From DASUNQ01 sp044866775 (GTDB lineage Bacteria; Acidobacteriota; Thermoanaerobaculia; Multivoradales; UBA5704), in assembly GCA_044866775.1 (NCBI GenBank), contig JBIOUG010000080.1, positions 1-64,000 of the forward strand: DNA of 64,000 bases. The letters are read 5' to 3'. This document shows positions 43,399 to 52,109 of this stretch, piece by piece. Position 1 is the first letter of the stretch. Each line of letters opens with the position of its first letter. Under the pieces are notes generated by a model. The model saw nothing but the letters and a program-made list of their open reading frames with translations. It was not told the origin of the DNA and made no database searches. The position numbers were made by a program, and so were the translations under genes.

Positions 43399-44474
43399 CC
43401 GTGGCGGCGTCCGCCGATCTCATCCGCGTCCTCCTGGTGGACGACTCGAAATCGGTGCGCTCCGTCCTGCGCCGCTTCTTCGCGCGCACTGAAGACGTAC
43501 AGGTCGTCGGCGAGGCGGGGGACGGGGTCGAGGCCGTCGCGGCGGCGAAGGAGCTCGAGCCGGACGTGGTCTTGATGGACCTCCAGATGCCGGTCATGGA
43601 CGGCTACGACGCCATCGAGCGCATCATGGCCTGGCGCCGGGTGCCGATCCTCGTCCTCTCCTCGCGCACCAGCCGCAGCGCGATGGAGCCGGCCTTCGAG
43701 GCCATCCGGCGCGGCGCCGTCGAGGTGCTGCCGAAGCCCGAGGACACGGCGAGCTGGCAGCAGCTCGCCGAGACGCTCCCGGACACGGTGCGCAAGCTGA
43801 TGCGGGCCTGGCGCGGGCGGGATACGACGTCCGGTGCCGCCGCGCCGCGCCGGCTCCGCTCGGCGCCCGCCCCGGCGGCGGCTCCGGCGGGGAAGCTCCA
43901 GCTCCGCTACGTCGCGGTCGGCGCCTCGACCGGCGGCCCGGCGGCGATCCGCGAGCTGCTCGACGCCGTCCCGCCCGACGCGCCGGTCGCCTTCCTGATC
44001 GTGCAGCACATCGCGGCGGGGTTCGAGCTAGGCTTCGCCGATTGGCTGGACAAGGAGTTCCGGCTCGACGTCCGTCTGGCCGTGGACGGGGAGGCGCCGG
44101 GGCGGGGAACGGTGCGACTGGCGCCCGCCGGCCATCACCTGCTGCTCGAAGCCGACGGCCGGCTGCGCCTCGACGCCACGCGGCCGCCGCGCAAGGGGCA
44201 CCGGCCGTCGATCGACGAGCTGTTCCACTCCTGCGCCGCGGCCTTCCCGCGGCAGTCGGCGGGCGTGCTGCTGACCGGCATGGGGAGCGACGGGGTCGAG
44301 GGGCTCGGGGCGCTGCGCCGCGCCGGCGCGCTGACGCTGGTGCAGGACGAGGCGAGCTCGGTGGTGTTCGGGATGCCGCGCGTGGCGCTCGAGGCGGGAG
44401 CCGCCGCGGTGGCGCTGCCGCCGCGCGAGCTCGGGCGGACGCTGGTCAAGGCCTGGCGGGGAGCGACGGTATGA
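43395..44474 (+). CDS. cheB: CheB protein-glutamate methylesterase
   Basis: Demethylates receptor glutamates and so resets adaptation. The receiver domain has D62 in VVLMDLQMPVMDG. The C-terminal esterase has the triad S178 (VGASTGG), H205 (QHIAAGF) and D299 (GMGSDG). About 359 residues from the GTG at 43395, which overlaps the cheA stop (GTGA). Paired with cheR downstream, it gives a full methylation cycle. Confidence 0.95.
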   Translation: MTVAASADLIRVLLVDDSKSVRSVLRRFFARTEDVQVVGEAGDGVEAVAAAKELEPDVVLMDLQMPVMDGYDAIERIMAWRRVPILVLSSRTSRSAMEPAFEAIRRGAVEVLPKPEDTASWQQLAETLPDTVRKLMRAWRGRDTTSGAAAPRRLRSAPAPAAAPAGKLQLRYVAVGASTGGPAAIRELLDAVPPDAPVAFLIVQHIAAGFELGFADWLDKEFRLDVRLAVDGEAPGRGTVRLAPAGHHLLLEADGRLRLDATRPPRKGHRPSIDELFHSCAAAFPRQSAGVLLTGMGSDGVEGLGALRRAGALTLVQDEASSVVFGMPRVALEAGAAAVALPPRELGRTLVKAWRGATV

Positions 44475-44487
44475 GGGGAAAGAGCCG

Positions 44488-45912
44488 ATGAGCGCACGCC
44501 GTGTGCTGGTGGTCGACGACAGCGACGTCACCCGCGCGGTCCTCTCGCGCACCCTGCGCGGCGCCGGCTACGAGGTGCTCGAGGCGCGCGACGGGGTCGA
44601 GGGCGCGGTCATCGCCCTGCGCGAGCGTCCCGACGTGGTGGTGACCGACCTCGAGATGCCGAATCTCGACGGCTTCCCTCTCCTCCGCTTGCTCAAGTCC
44701 GACCCGGTCTCGGCGCACATCCCGGTGCTGGTGCTCACCGGCCAGGGCGGGATCGTCTCGCGTTTCTGGAGCCTGCGCACCGGCGCCGACGCCTATCTCA
44801 CCAAGGATCACCAGCCGCAGGAGCTGGTGGCGACGGTCGAGCGCCTGGTGCGCGAGGCGCCGCCGCCCGCCGCGCTCGAGAACGGCCCCGCCTTGACGGC
44901 GCTCGACGTTCTCGGACGGGTGGCGCGGCAGCTCGACAAGAGCCTGCTGCAGGCGACCCTCGTCACCACGCTGCTCGAGCGCGGCATGGCCGCGGGCGAC
45001 TTCGACGAGGCGGGGCGCTCCGGGCTCGAGACCGTCGGCGAGGTGGTCGACTGCCGCTGCCTCGCGGTGGCGGTGGGAGAGGCCGAGGAGGCGATGATCC
45101 ACGTCCTGCTCCAGGAGCCGCTGCGCGAGGAGGACCTGGAGGAGCTGACCGGGCGTCTGGTCGAGAGCCTCGGCCTCGCTCCCGGAACGCCGGTCGAGGT
45201 GGAGTTCAGCGGCGGGCGCGGCGACGGCCCGTCGGCCGACCTCGAGCGGTGCGTCTGGGTGCCGCTCGCGGTGCGCGGCGCGAGCGCCATGCTCTGCCTG
45301 CTGCCGCGCGATCCGCAGGGGTTCGACGCCGGCTCGCGCGGCCTGGTCGAGGGGCTGGCCGGCCACCTCGCGCTGACCCTCGACAACGCCCGCCTGTCGC
45401 AGCGCCTGCACGAGCTGTCGACGCTCGACGGCCTGACGCGACTGCTCAACCACCACGCCATCCTCGACCGGCTCGCGGTCGAGATCGAAGGGGCGCGCCG
45501 CTACGGCCATCCGGTGTCGGTCATCCTCTGCGACCTCGACCACTTCAAGGACGTCAACGACACCTACGGCCACCTCGCCGGGGACACCGTGCTGCGCGAG
45601 GGGGCGACCGCGCTCCGCCGCTCGCTGCGCCAGACCGACGTCCTCGGCCGCTACGGCGGCGAGGAGTTCCTGGCGGTGCTCCCCTCGGTCGACCTCGATC
45701 GGGCGCGCCAGGCCGCCGAACGGCTGCGCCGCGCGCTCGACCGGCATCCGGTGGCGCTCGGCTCGCACCAGAAGGTGAAGGTCACCGCCTCGTTCGGCGT
45801 CGCGGCAAGCGGCGAGCTGGCCGAGCGGCTGACCGCGGACCTCCTGGTCTCCCTCGCCGACCGGCGCCTCTACGAGGCCAAGGCGGCCGGCCGCAACCGG
45901 ATCTGCCCGTAG
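44488..45912 (+). CDS. Response regulator with GGDEF diguanylate cyclase output
   Basis: Makes cyclic di-GMP when phosphorylated. Domains: receiver (1-125, D54 in VVVTDLEMPNLDG), a middle GAF-like region (about 140-305) and GGDEF (about 310-474). The active site is intact (RYGGEEFLAVLP), with DLDHFKDVNDTYGHL. An inhibitory I-site RQTD lies 5 residues before GGEEF, so product inhibition is expected. It is 13 bases after cheB. This suggests the chemosensory array controls c-di-GMP, as in Wsp-type systems, rather than a flagellar motor. Confidence 0.94.
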   Translation: MSARRVLVVDDSDVTRAVLSRTLRGAGYEVLEARDGVEGAVIALRERPDVVVTDLEMPNLDGFPLLRLLKSDPVSAHIPVLVLTGQGGIVSRFWSLRTGADAYLTKDHQPQELVATVERLVREAPPPAALENGPALTALDVLGRVARQLDKSLLQATLVTTLLERGMAAGDFDEAGRSGLETVGEVVDCRCLAVAVGEAEEAMIHVLLQEPLREEDLEELTGRLVESLGLAPGTPVEVEFSGGRGDGPSADLERCVWVPLAVRGASAMLCLLPRDPQGFDAGSRGLVEGLAGHLALTLDNARLSQRLHELSTLDGLTRLLNHHAILDRLAVEIEGARRYGHPVSVILCDLDHFKDVNDTYGHLAGDTVLREGATALRRSLRQTDVLGRYGGEEFLAVLPSVDLDRARQAAERLRRALDRHPVALGSHQKVKVTASFGVAASGELAERLTADLLVSLADRRLYEAKAAGRNRICP

Positions 45913-45914
45913 GA

Positions 45915-45932
45915 GGCGCGAGGCTTCGCGCC
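45915..45932 (+). other. Small palindrome before cheR
   Basis: GGCGCGA-GGCT-TCGCGCC forms a 7-bp stem 2 bases after the GGDEF gene stop and 7 bases before cheR, where the ribosome site should be. It is nearly identical to the palindrome at 3668-3687. It might lower cheR translation or be a mobile palindrome. Confidence 0.45.
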
Positions 45933-45939
45933 GGCTGCC

Positions 45940-47304
45940 ATGACTGCCAACGCCGTCGCGCCGGGGCCCGGAGACGGTCAGCCCGTGACCGATCCCGCCC
46001 TGCTGCAGTTCGTCGCGCTGCTCCGCGACTACACCGGCAACGCGGTGCCGGCGGCGCGCCACCCGTTCCTCGCCGAGGCGGCGGCGCGGCGGGTCGAGGC
46101 CACGGGCAGCTCCGGCCTCGCCGCCTACGCGCGGGCGCTCGCGCGCGGCCAGCTCGCGGGCGAGTGGCCCCACCTCGTCGCGCTGGTCACCGTCAAGGAG
46201 TCCTACTTCTTCCGCGCCCCGCAGCAGTTCCGCGCGCTCGGGCAGCAGGTCCTTCCCGCGCTGCTCGCCCGGCGCGCCGGCGCGCGCCGCCTGCGCGTCT
46301 GGTCGGCCGGCTGCGCCCGCGGCGAGGAGCCGGCCTCGCTCGCCATGGTGCTCGCCGAGCAGCGCGCGCTCGCCGGCTGGGACTGGCGCATCCTCGCCAC
46401 CGACCTCGACGAGGAGGCGCTCGACGGCGCCCGCGCCGGGCTCTACGGCGAGCGCGCCGTGGCGCAGGTGCCGCCCGAGCTGGCGGCGAAGTATCTGCGG
46501 CGCAAGGGCCGTTTCCACGAGCTGGCTCCCGAGCTGCTGGCGCGAATCGACTACCGCAGCCTGAACCTCGCGCCGGCGCCCTACCCGCTGCCGGAGGCGC
46601 CCTTCGACCTCGTCCTACTGCGCAACGTGCTCATCTACTTCCGCCGGCCGCTGCAGCGGCGCGTCGTGGCCGAGGTGCAGCGCCACCTCGCGCCGCACGG
46701 CGTTCTCGTCCTCGGCGCCACGGAGACCCTCTGGCAGATCGACGACGGGCTCGCGCCGGTGGATCTCGGGGAATGCTTCGTCTATCGGCACGGGGGGGAT
46801 GGGCGGGGCGAGGTGAAGAAAGAAAAGACTTCAGGGAGGGAAAAGAGGGTTGGCGGTGCGGTGGAGGCGCGAGCGGGCGGGGTCGGCGGTCCGCAGGCGA
46901 AGCGCCCCTCACCGCTCGGCCTGGCGGCCGAGCGGGTGGGGGAGGGGCGGCTCGCCGAGGCCGAGCGCCTGGCGGGCGAAGCGATCGCCGCCGACCCCGC
47001 GGATCCGGCGGCGCACGCCCTGCTCGGGTTCCTCCACGACCTCGCCGGCCGCGCCGACGAAGCGGCCGCCGCCTATCGCGCCGCCCTCTATCTCGATCCG
47101 GCGCTCTACCAGGTGCGGGTCCTCCTCGCCGACTGCTTCCTGCGGCTGGGGATGAAGGAGCGCGCCGAGCGCCAGTTCCGTGAGGTCTTGGCGAGCCTCG
47201 ACGGCGGTCGCGGGCGGGCGCTCGACAGCCTGGCCGCGCTGCCGCTTCCCGATCGCGACCGCGCCGCGGGCCGCAGCCGCCAGGTCCTGCGCGGCGCCGG
47301 TTGA
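45940..47304 (+). CDS. cheR: CheR-type methyltransferase with C-terminal TPR
   Basis: SAM-dependent enzyme that methylates receptor glutamates. Residues 20-285 are CheR: N-terminal helical domain, TVKESYFFRAPQQF, SAM motif VWSAGCARGEEPASLAMVL and DLVLLRNVLIYFRRPLQRRV. A Lys/Glu/Gly linker (about 288-320) leads to tetratricopeptide-like helices (ADPADPAAHALLGFLHDLAG and so on), as in CheR of Wsp/Frz-like systems. 454 residues. Last recognisable che gene. Confidence 0.93.
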   Translation: MTANAVAPGPGDGQPVTDPALLQFVALLRDYTGNAVPAARHPFLAEAAARRVEATGSSGLAAYARALARGQLAGEWPHLVALVTVKESYFFRAPQQFRALGQQVLPALLARRAGARRLRVWSAGCARGEEPASLAMVLAEQRALAGWDWRILATDLDEEALDGARAGLYGERAVAQVPPELAAKYLRRKGRFHELAPELLARIDYRSLNLAPAPYPLPEAPFDLVLLRNVLIYFRRPLQRRVVAEVQRHLAPHGVLVLGATETLWQIDDGLAPVDLGECFVYRHGGDGRGEVKKEKTSGREKRVGGAVEARAGGVGGPQAKRPSPLGLAAERVGEGRLAEAERLAGEAIAADPADPAAHALLGFLHDLAGRADEAAAAYRAALYLDPALYQVRVLLADCFLRLGMKERAERQFREVLASLDGGRGRALDSLAALPLPDRDRAAGRSRQVLRGAG

Positions 47305-47323
47305 CGCGCACTCTCGTATAGAC

Positions 47324-47345
47324 TTCGTTACGTTACCGTAACGAA
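47324..47345. promoter_or_regulatory. 9-bp inverted repeat upstream of the glycosyltransferase fusion
   Basis: TTCGTTACG-TTAC-CGTAACGAA is a perfect dyad, AT-rich against its surroundings, 88 bases before the GTG start. It looks like a repressor or activator operator. The regulator is unknown. No well-spaced promoter boxes were found around it. Confidence 0.5.
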
Positions 47346-47433
47346 CGAGCCCGACCTGGCGCCTGACTCGGGCACGTGCGTCGTCGGACACGCCGGCGAC
47401 CGCGACCGTGTTGGGGCGCCGTCGAGCAGGACT

Positions 47434-50400
47434 GTGAGCAGCGCGCCGCCCACTCCGTCCCTCGCCGCCTGGCGCGGCCGTCACGCCGGGGAGACCATCG
47501 TCGTCTGCGGCTGCGGTCGCTCGCTCGCCGACCTGCCGCACCCCGAGCGCTGGTTGACGATCGGGGTCAACGACGTCGGGCGCCTGTTCGATCCCACGTA
47601 CCTCGTGGTCGTCAACCCGCGCCGCCAGTTCCGTGGCGACCGCTTCCGGCACGTCGCGGCGAGCCGGGCGCGCGCCTTCTTCACCCAGCTCGATCCCGGA
47701 CGCGACCTCGGGATCGCCCACCCGTGCATCGTCCGCTTCCGCCTCGGCCGCCGTGGCGGCACCGAGCTCGACGATCCCGACGCCCTCCCCTACGCCCGCA
47801 ACTCGCCCTACGTCGCCGTCTGCCTGGCCGCCTTCCTCGGGGCGCGGCGGATCGGGCTCATCGGCGTCGACTTCACCGACCACCACTTCTTCGCTGCCAC
47901 CGGCGCGCATCCGCTCGCCCGCGAGCTGGCGCAGATCGACCGCGAGTACGGGCGGCTGGCGCCGGCCCTCGGCCGCCGCGGCGTGGAGCTGGTCAACCTG
48001 TCGCCGCAGAGCCGGCTCACGGCGCTGCCCAAGGTGCCGGCCGCCGTGTTCCTGAGCGGGACCGACGGCGCGGCGGCGCCGGCTCCGGGATCGCAGCCGG
48101 ACGCCGGAGCGGCGCCCGAGCCGCCGACAGCAGCGGGCGGGCCGCCGCGGGTGTTCTTCGTCCATTACCAGTTCCTCTCCTGCGGCGACGTCTTCACCCG
48201 CGGCCTCGAGAGCGCCGCCCGCGACCTCGGCCTCGCCTGGGCCGGCGCCGCCTGGGACGACCCGCGGCTGGCCGAGGCGATCACGCGCTTCGCGCCGGAC
48301 CTGCTGTTCGTCGTCCACGGGCGCCGCTTCCGGCAGCGCTGGGGCGACCGCTTCCGTGGCCTCCGCAGCGCCGTCTGGCTGCTCGACGAGCCCTACGAGG
48401 TGGACGACACCGAGCGGACCTCGCGCGGCTTCGACGTCGTCTTCGTCAACGACCCTGCGACCCTCGGCCGCCATCGCAACGCCCACTACCTGCCGGTGGC
48501 CTGGGACCCGCACCGGCACGCCACCGGCCCGGACGCGGACCGGCGCTACGACGTCGGGTTCGTCGGCGGCGGCAACCCGGCGCGCGAGACGATGCTTCTG
48601 CGGCTGGCGCGCGAGGGGCTGCTCTCGTACGTCGTCGGCAGCCTCTGGCGGTCGCGCGAGCTGCAAGCGCTGGCGCTGGGCGCCAACGTGACTCCGGACC
48701 GCACCGCCGAGCTGTACCGCCAGACCCGGCTGGTGGTCAACGTCTTTCGCGACCGCCACCACTTCAACCGCCGGCGTCTGCCGGCGACCGCGCTCAATCC
48801 ACGGGTCTACGAGGCCCTGGCCTGCGGCGCCCTGGTGGTGTCCGAGGACCGGCCGGAGCTGGCCGAGGTCTTCCCCGAGCTCCCGCGCTTCGCCGGCGCC
48901 GCCGGCCTGGTGGCGGCGGTGCGCGAGCTGCTGGCCGATCCCGAGCGCTCCGGGCAACGGCTCGCCGCCTGCCGCCAGCGCCTCGCCCCTCACACCTATG
49001 CCGAGCGCCTGCGAGCCGCTCTCGAGATCGCTCTGTCCGGCGCGGTCTCCGGCCGTGGAGAAGAAGCCCTGATCATCGCCGACGAGACGCCAACGCTCGA
49101 TCGCGGCGGCGCGAGCCTACCCGCCGGCTGGCGCGCCGTCGGCGAGGCGGCCGTGCGCGGCACCGCCGGCGAGATCGTCCTCGACAAGCCGCACGACGAC
49201 TGGCCCGGCTCGGAGGGCGGCGTCGCCAGCGACGCGCCGCTCGGCAACGTCGAGCTTGCCTTCGAGGTCATGCTCGGCGATGCCGCCACCTTCATCGCCA
49301 AGCTGCACCAACAGGATCGCGAGGACCAGGCGACCAACTCGTATCACTTGCTCTGCTCTCCCGCGGGGGACTACCTTGGCATGCACAACCGGATCCTGCG
49401 CCAGGTCCGGGTGACGCGAGGGCGCTGGCACGCGGCGGCCCTGCGCTGGTTCGACGGGCGTCTCGAGCTGGTCGCCGATGGCCAGCTCCTGGCGGCGGTG
49501 GCGGCCGGCGACCTCGAGTCCGGGTACTGCTTCCTGGGCACTAAAGGCGGCGAGGTCCGCCTGCGGAAGCTGCGCCTGTCGGTCCCCGAGACCGCGGGCG
49601 CGCCTGCCGGCGGTCTCGCGCCGGGGCCGCCCAGTCTGCGCGGCGGCGCGCCCGCGGCCCCGGCGAGGGCCCGAGCCGGCGCCCCGCGCGGCCCCGCCCA
49701 CCCGCGCCCCACGCGTCCCGGCCCCGGCCGGCCGCTGGCCTCTGTCGCCTTCTCCCGGCTGCCGCTCCGGAACCTCCTCTACCATGTGTGGCCGGTCTCG
49801 GGCTCGATCTGGCCGTGGAACGTGGAGCAGCTCAAGCAGCGCATCGACGTCTTCAACGGGCGGCGCATCGTCGGGGTCGTGGTCGACGGGAGGTCCGATC
49901 CGCCCGAGGCGGTGATGTCGCAGCTCGAGGGGCATGGCTGCGAGTTCGTCGTGCGCCGGAACGACAGCCGCGGGGAGGTCGTCACCTTCCCCCAGATGCT
50001 CTGCATGGTGTCGTCGCTGAACCCGGACGAGATCACGCTCTATGGACACGCCAAGGGAGTGAAGTACGGCGCCGCGGTCACCGACACGGTCAGGCGGTGG
50101 GCTGAGCTGCAGTATCGGACCAGCCTCGACGACTGGCCGACGATCTGGAAACACCTGCAGCGCTACGCGCTGACCGGGCCGCTGCGTATGCTGGGGCGCT
50201 TCCGCGCCCATCACAACCTGACCGACTGGCACTACAGCGGCACCTTCTTCTGGCTGCGGCACGCCCACGTCTTCTCGCGTCCGGTCTTCGACGTCCCGCA
50301 GTTCTATGGCGGCGTCGAGGTCTGGCCGGCGCTCTATTTCAGCCGCGAGGAGACCGGCTGCCTGTTCCTCGACGAGCTGCGGCAACTGCCGTACCACACG

Positions 50401-51039
50401 CAGTTCTGGTCGACACTCGGCAACCAGGCGTTCGGGCGCTGGCAGGCCAGCCGCGAGGTGCCGCGGCCACCGCGCGATCTGGTCGACCCGCGGCCCTTCG
50501 AAGGTCACACCTGGCCGCGCACGGAGCAGAAGCCGGAGGAGCTGGGCTGGTGGATCGAGACGCTGCTCGCCGCCGGCGTCCGCCGCCTGCTGTCGATCGG
50601 CGTCATGCACGGCGGGGTCGAGTGGCACGTGGCGCGGGTCTTCCGGCAGCATGGCAAGGACATCGAGATCACCGCCGTCGACCGTCAGGAGAGGCCGGAT
50701 GCGAGGCGTTCATTCGCCGACGCGGCGGAGCGCTTCGGGCAGCCCATGCGCCTGATCGCCGGCGACTCGTCCTCGCCGGAGACGCGGCGGCAGCTCGGCG
50801 AGAGCTACGATGCCGTCTTCATCGACGGCGATCACGGCTATCGCGGCGCGCGGGCCGACTGGGCGGTCGCGCAGGCCGTCAAGGCCCGCGTCGTCGGCTT
50901 CCACGACATCGTCGACTCGCATTGGCACGTCGCCAACCGTTGCTGCGTCACCCGGCTCTGGTCCGAGATCAAGGCCGCTCACCGGACCGCAGAGCGCTGC
51001 TCGGAGGAATGGGGCGGCATCGGGGTCGTCTGGCCCTGA
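47434..51039 (+). CDS. Giant multidomain glycosyltransferase/methyltransferase fusion
   Basis: 1201-residue cytoplasmic protein with about five modules. Residues 1-205: DUF115/MptE-like domain (VVCGCGRSLADLPHPERWLT, RIGLIGVDFTDHHFF). Residues 240-530: CgeB-type glycosyltransferase (VWLLDEPYEVDD, NVFRDRHHFNRRRLPATALN, ACGALVVSEDRPELAEV). Residues 530-720: a LamG/concanavalin-like beta-sandwich. An Ala/Pro/Arg linker (720-770). Residues 770-1005: a further glycosyltransferase-like domain (LYGHAKGVKYG, DWHYSGTFFWLRHAHVF). Residues 1030-1201: a class I methyltransferase (IGVMHGGVEWHVARVF, DAVFIDGDHGYRGARADWAV). It probably builds and caps a surface glycan, perhaps on pili. The GTG start lacks a clear ribosome site. 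Domain edges are by eye. Confidence 0.85.
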   Translation: MSSAPPTPSLAAWRGRHAGETIVVCGCGRSLADLPHPERWLTIGVNDVGRLFDPTYLVVVNPRRQFRGDRFRHVAASRARAFFTQLDPGRDLGIAHPCIVRFRLGRRGGTELDDPDALPYARNSPYVAVCLAAFLGARRIGLIGVDFTDHHFFAATGAHPLARELAQIDREYGRLAPALGRRGVELVNLSPQSRLTALPKVPAAVFLSGTDGAAAPAPGSQPDAGAAPEPPTAAGGPPRVFFVHYQFLSCGDVFTRGLESAARDLGLAWAGAAWDDPRLAEAITRFAPDLLFVVHGRRFRQRWGDRFRGLRSAVWLLDEPYEVDDTERTSRGFDVVFVNDPATLGRHRNAHYLPVAWDPHRHATGPDADRRYDVGFVGGGNPARETMLLRLAREGLLSYVVGSLWRSRELQALALGANVTPDRTAELYRQTRLVVNVFRDRHHFNRRRLPATALNPRVYEALACGALVVSEDRPELAEVFPELPRFAGAAGLVAAVRELLADPERSGQRLAACRQRLAPHTYAERLRAALEIALSGAVSGRGEEALIIADETPTLDRGGASLPAGWRAVGEAAVRGTAGEIVLDKPHDDWPGSEGGVASDAPLGNVELAFEVMLGDAATFIAKLHQQDREDQATNSYHLLCSPAGDYLGMHNRILRQVRVTRGRWHAAALRWFDGRLELVADGQLLAAVAAGDLESGYCFLGTKGGEVRLRKLRLSVPETAGAPAGGLAPGPPSLRGGAPAAPARARAGAPRGPAHPRPTRPGPGRPLASVAFSRLPLRNLLYHVWPVSGSIWPWNVEQLKQRIDVFNGRRIVGVVVDGRSDPPEAVMSQLEGHGCEFVVRRNDSRGEVVTFPQMLCMVSSLNPDEITLYGHAKGVKYGAAVTDTVRRWAELQYRTSLDDWPTIWKHLQRYALTGPLRMLGRFRAHHNLTDWHYSGTFFWLRHAHVFSRPVFDVPQFYGGVEVWPALYFSREETGCLFLDELRQLPYHTQFWSTLGNQAFGRWQASREVPRPPRDLVDPRPFEGHTWPRTEQKPEELGWWIETLLAAGVRRLLSIGVMHGGVEWHVARVFRQHGKDIEITAVDRQERPDARRSFADAAERFGQPMRLIAGDSSSPETRRQLGESYDAVFIDGDHGYRGARADWAVAQAVKARVVGFHDIVDSHWHVANRCCVTRLWSEIKAAHRTAERCSEEWGGIGVVWP

Positions 51040-51071
51040 CCGCGCCGGCGCTCGCGCCCGCCGTTCCCCCC

Positions 51072-51367
51072 AGCGCCTTGACAACGGTGGCCGAGCTGGA
51101 GGTCGGCATCCGGCGATCAGCCAACCCGGACGCGCAGCGGCGGGCGGTGGAAGCCTTCACCGAGCTCTTCGAGGTCCTGTCCTGGGACCGCGAGGCCGCG
51201 AGCCACTACGGCGAGCTCCGGGTCGATCTCGAGCGGCGGGCGTCTCGATCGGCCCGCTCGACCTCCTCATCGCCGCCCACGCGCGGCGCCTCGACGCCAC
51301 GCTCGTCACCGGCAACGTGTGGGAGTTCCGCCGGGTCGCTGGGCTGTCGTGCCGGGAATGCAAGTAG
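51072..51367 (+). pseudogene. Broken VapC-type PIN toxin
   Basis: LTTVAELEVGIRRSANPDAQ and EAASHYGELRVDLERR are VapC-like. The frame then fails. Adding one G in the G-run near 51240 restores GVSIGPLDLLIAAHARRLDA and TLVTGNVWEFRRVAGL, the conserved end of PIN toxins. The N-terminal 40-50 residues, with the first catalytic Asp, are missing, as is any vapB antitoxin. Inactive remnant. Confidence 0.85.
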
Positions 51368-51584
51368 GCACAGGTGCTGAGAACTCTGCGCTTTCCACGC
51401 GCGCGCTAAAGTGCGCGCTCTCGGGCTCGGATGGACTTCCGACGGCAAGATCCACTGGATGGACATCGGCGGCGCGCTCAGGGAAGGGACCGTGGAGAGC
51501 GAGCCGCCGCGCCAGGTGGTGTTCACGGCGACGTCATGAGCGTGCGCCGCCTGCGTCAGCGCGTGCTGGCGACGCCCTGGCTGG
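51368..51584. other. Intergenic region without a supported gene
   Basis: The sequence between the vapC relic and the DUF4276 relic contains a short perfect dyad (GCGCGC-TAAAGT-GCGCGC, 51402-51419). It also has a short frame with IHWMDIGGALREG that matches nothing recognised. Probably debris of the same accessory insertion. Confidence 0.5.
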
Positions 51585-52109
51585 CTAGATTCCCGTATTG
51601 GCCGCCATCTCGGCAAGCAGCCTGCGCAGCTCGGAGTCCAGCCGGCGGAACGAGGGGCAGCGCTCGAGCGTGAACTCCAGGTCCATGGCTTCCGCCAAGC
51701 TGGGCTGGTCCTCGACTTCGACATAGCTGCGTCCGCCACCCATGTTGCGGCTCAGGCGCTCTTTCGCGCCACGGATCTGTTCAGGATTCGCCGGGACCTG
51801 CGCGTCAGGACGAATCCCGCGCTTTCCTTTGGCAGGATCGCAGCAGGCTTGCTTCGAGGACCGAGACGTCCGGCTCGTCCTCGGCGTCGAGCAAGACGAG
51901 AAGTGCACTGACGGGCCGCCGCTCGGCGAGGCCCTTGATCACCGCACGCTCCAGCTCTCCGGACTTGACGGCGCGGTAGCGCGGGATTCGATACGGCCGC
52001 AGGATCGCCACGTCGAAGCGTTCGAAACTCCCCAACAGTCGACGCAGCAGCACTGGGACGCTTTGACGTCAGCTCTTCCCTCGACGAACGGCAGAGCCGA
52101 TCAGGCATC
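51585..52109 (-). pseudogene. Broken DUF4276 gene (partner of the AAA ATPase)
   Basis: Pieces in three frames add up to a DUF4276 protein. PFVEGRADVKA needs one extra G to continue into PVLLRRLLGSFERFDVAILR and YRAVKSGELERAVIKGLAER. That frame ends after LLVLLDAEDEPDVSVLEASL. After an internal deletion another frame gives QVPANPEQIRGAKERLSRNM and DQPSLAEAMDLEFTLERCPS. The potential ATG overlaps the ATPase stop, so the two formed an operon. DUF4276 is a family of unknown activity often beside OLD-like ATPases. Confidence 0.85.

Noticed and set aside
47301..47322. TTGACG followed by TATAGA upstream of the glycan gene
   Set aside because: The spacer is 10 bases, too short for a sigma-70 promoter.
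51431..51531. Short frame containing IHWMDIGGALREG
   Set aside because: Fewer than 40 codons, no start context and no recognised family; left as intergenic debris.
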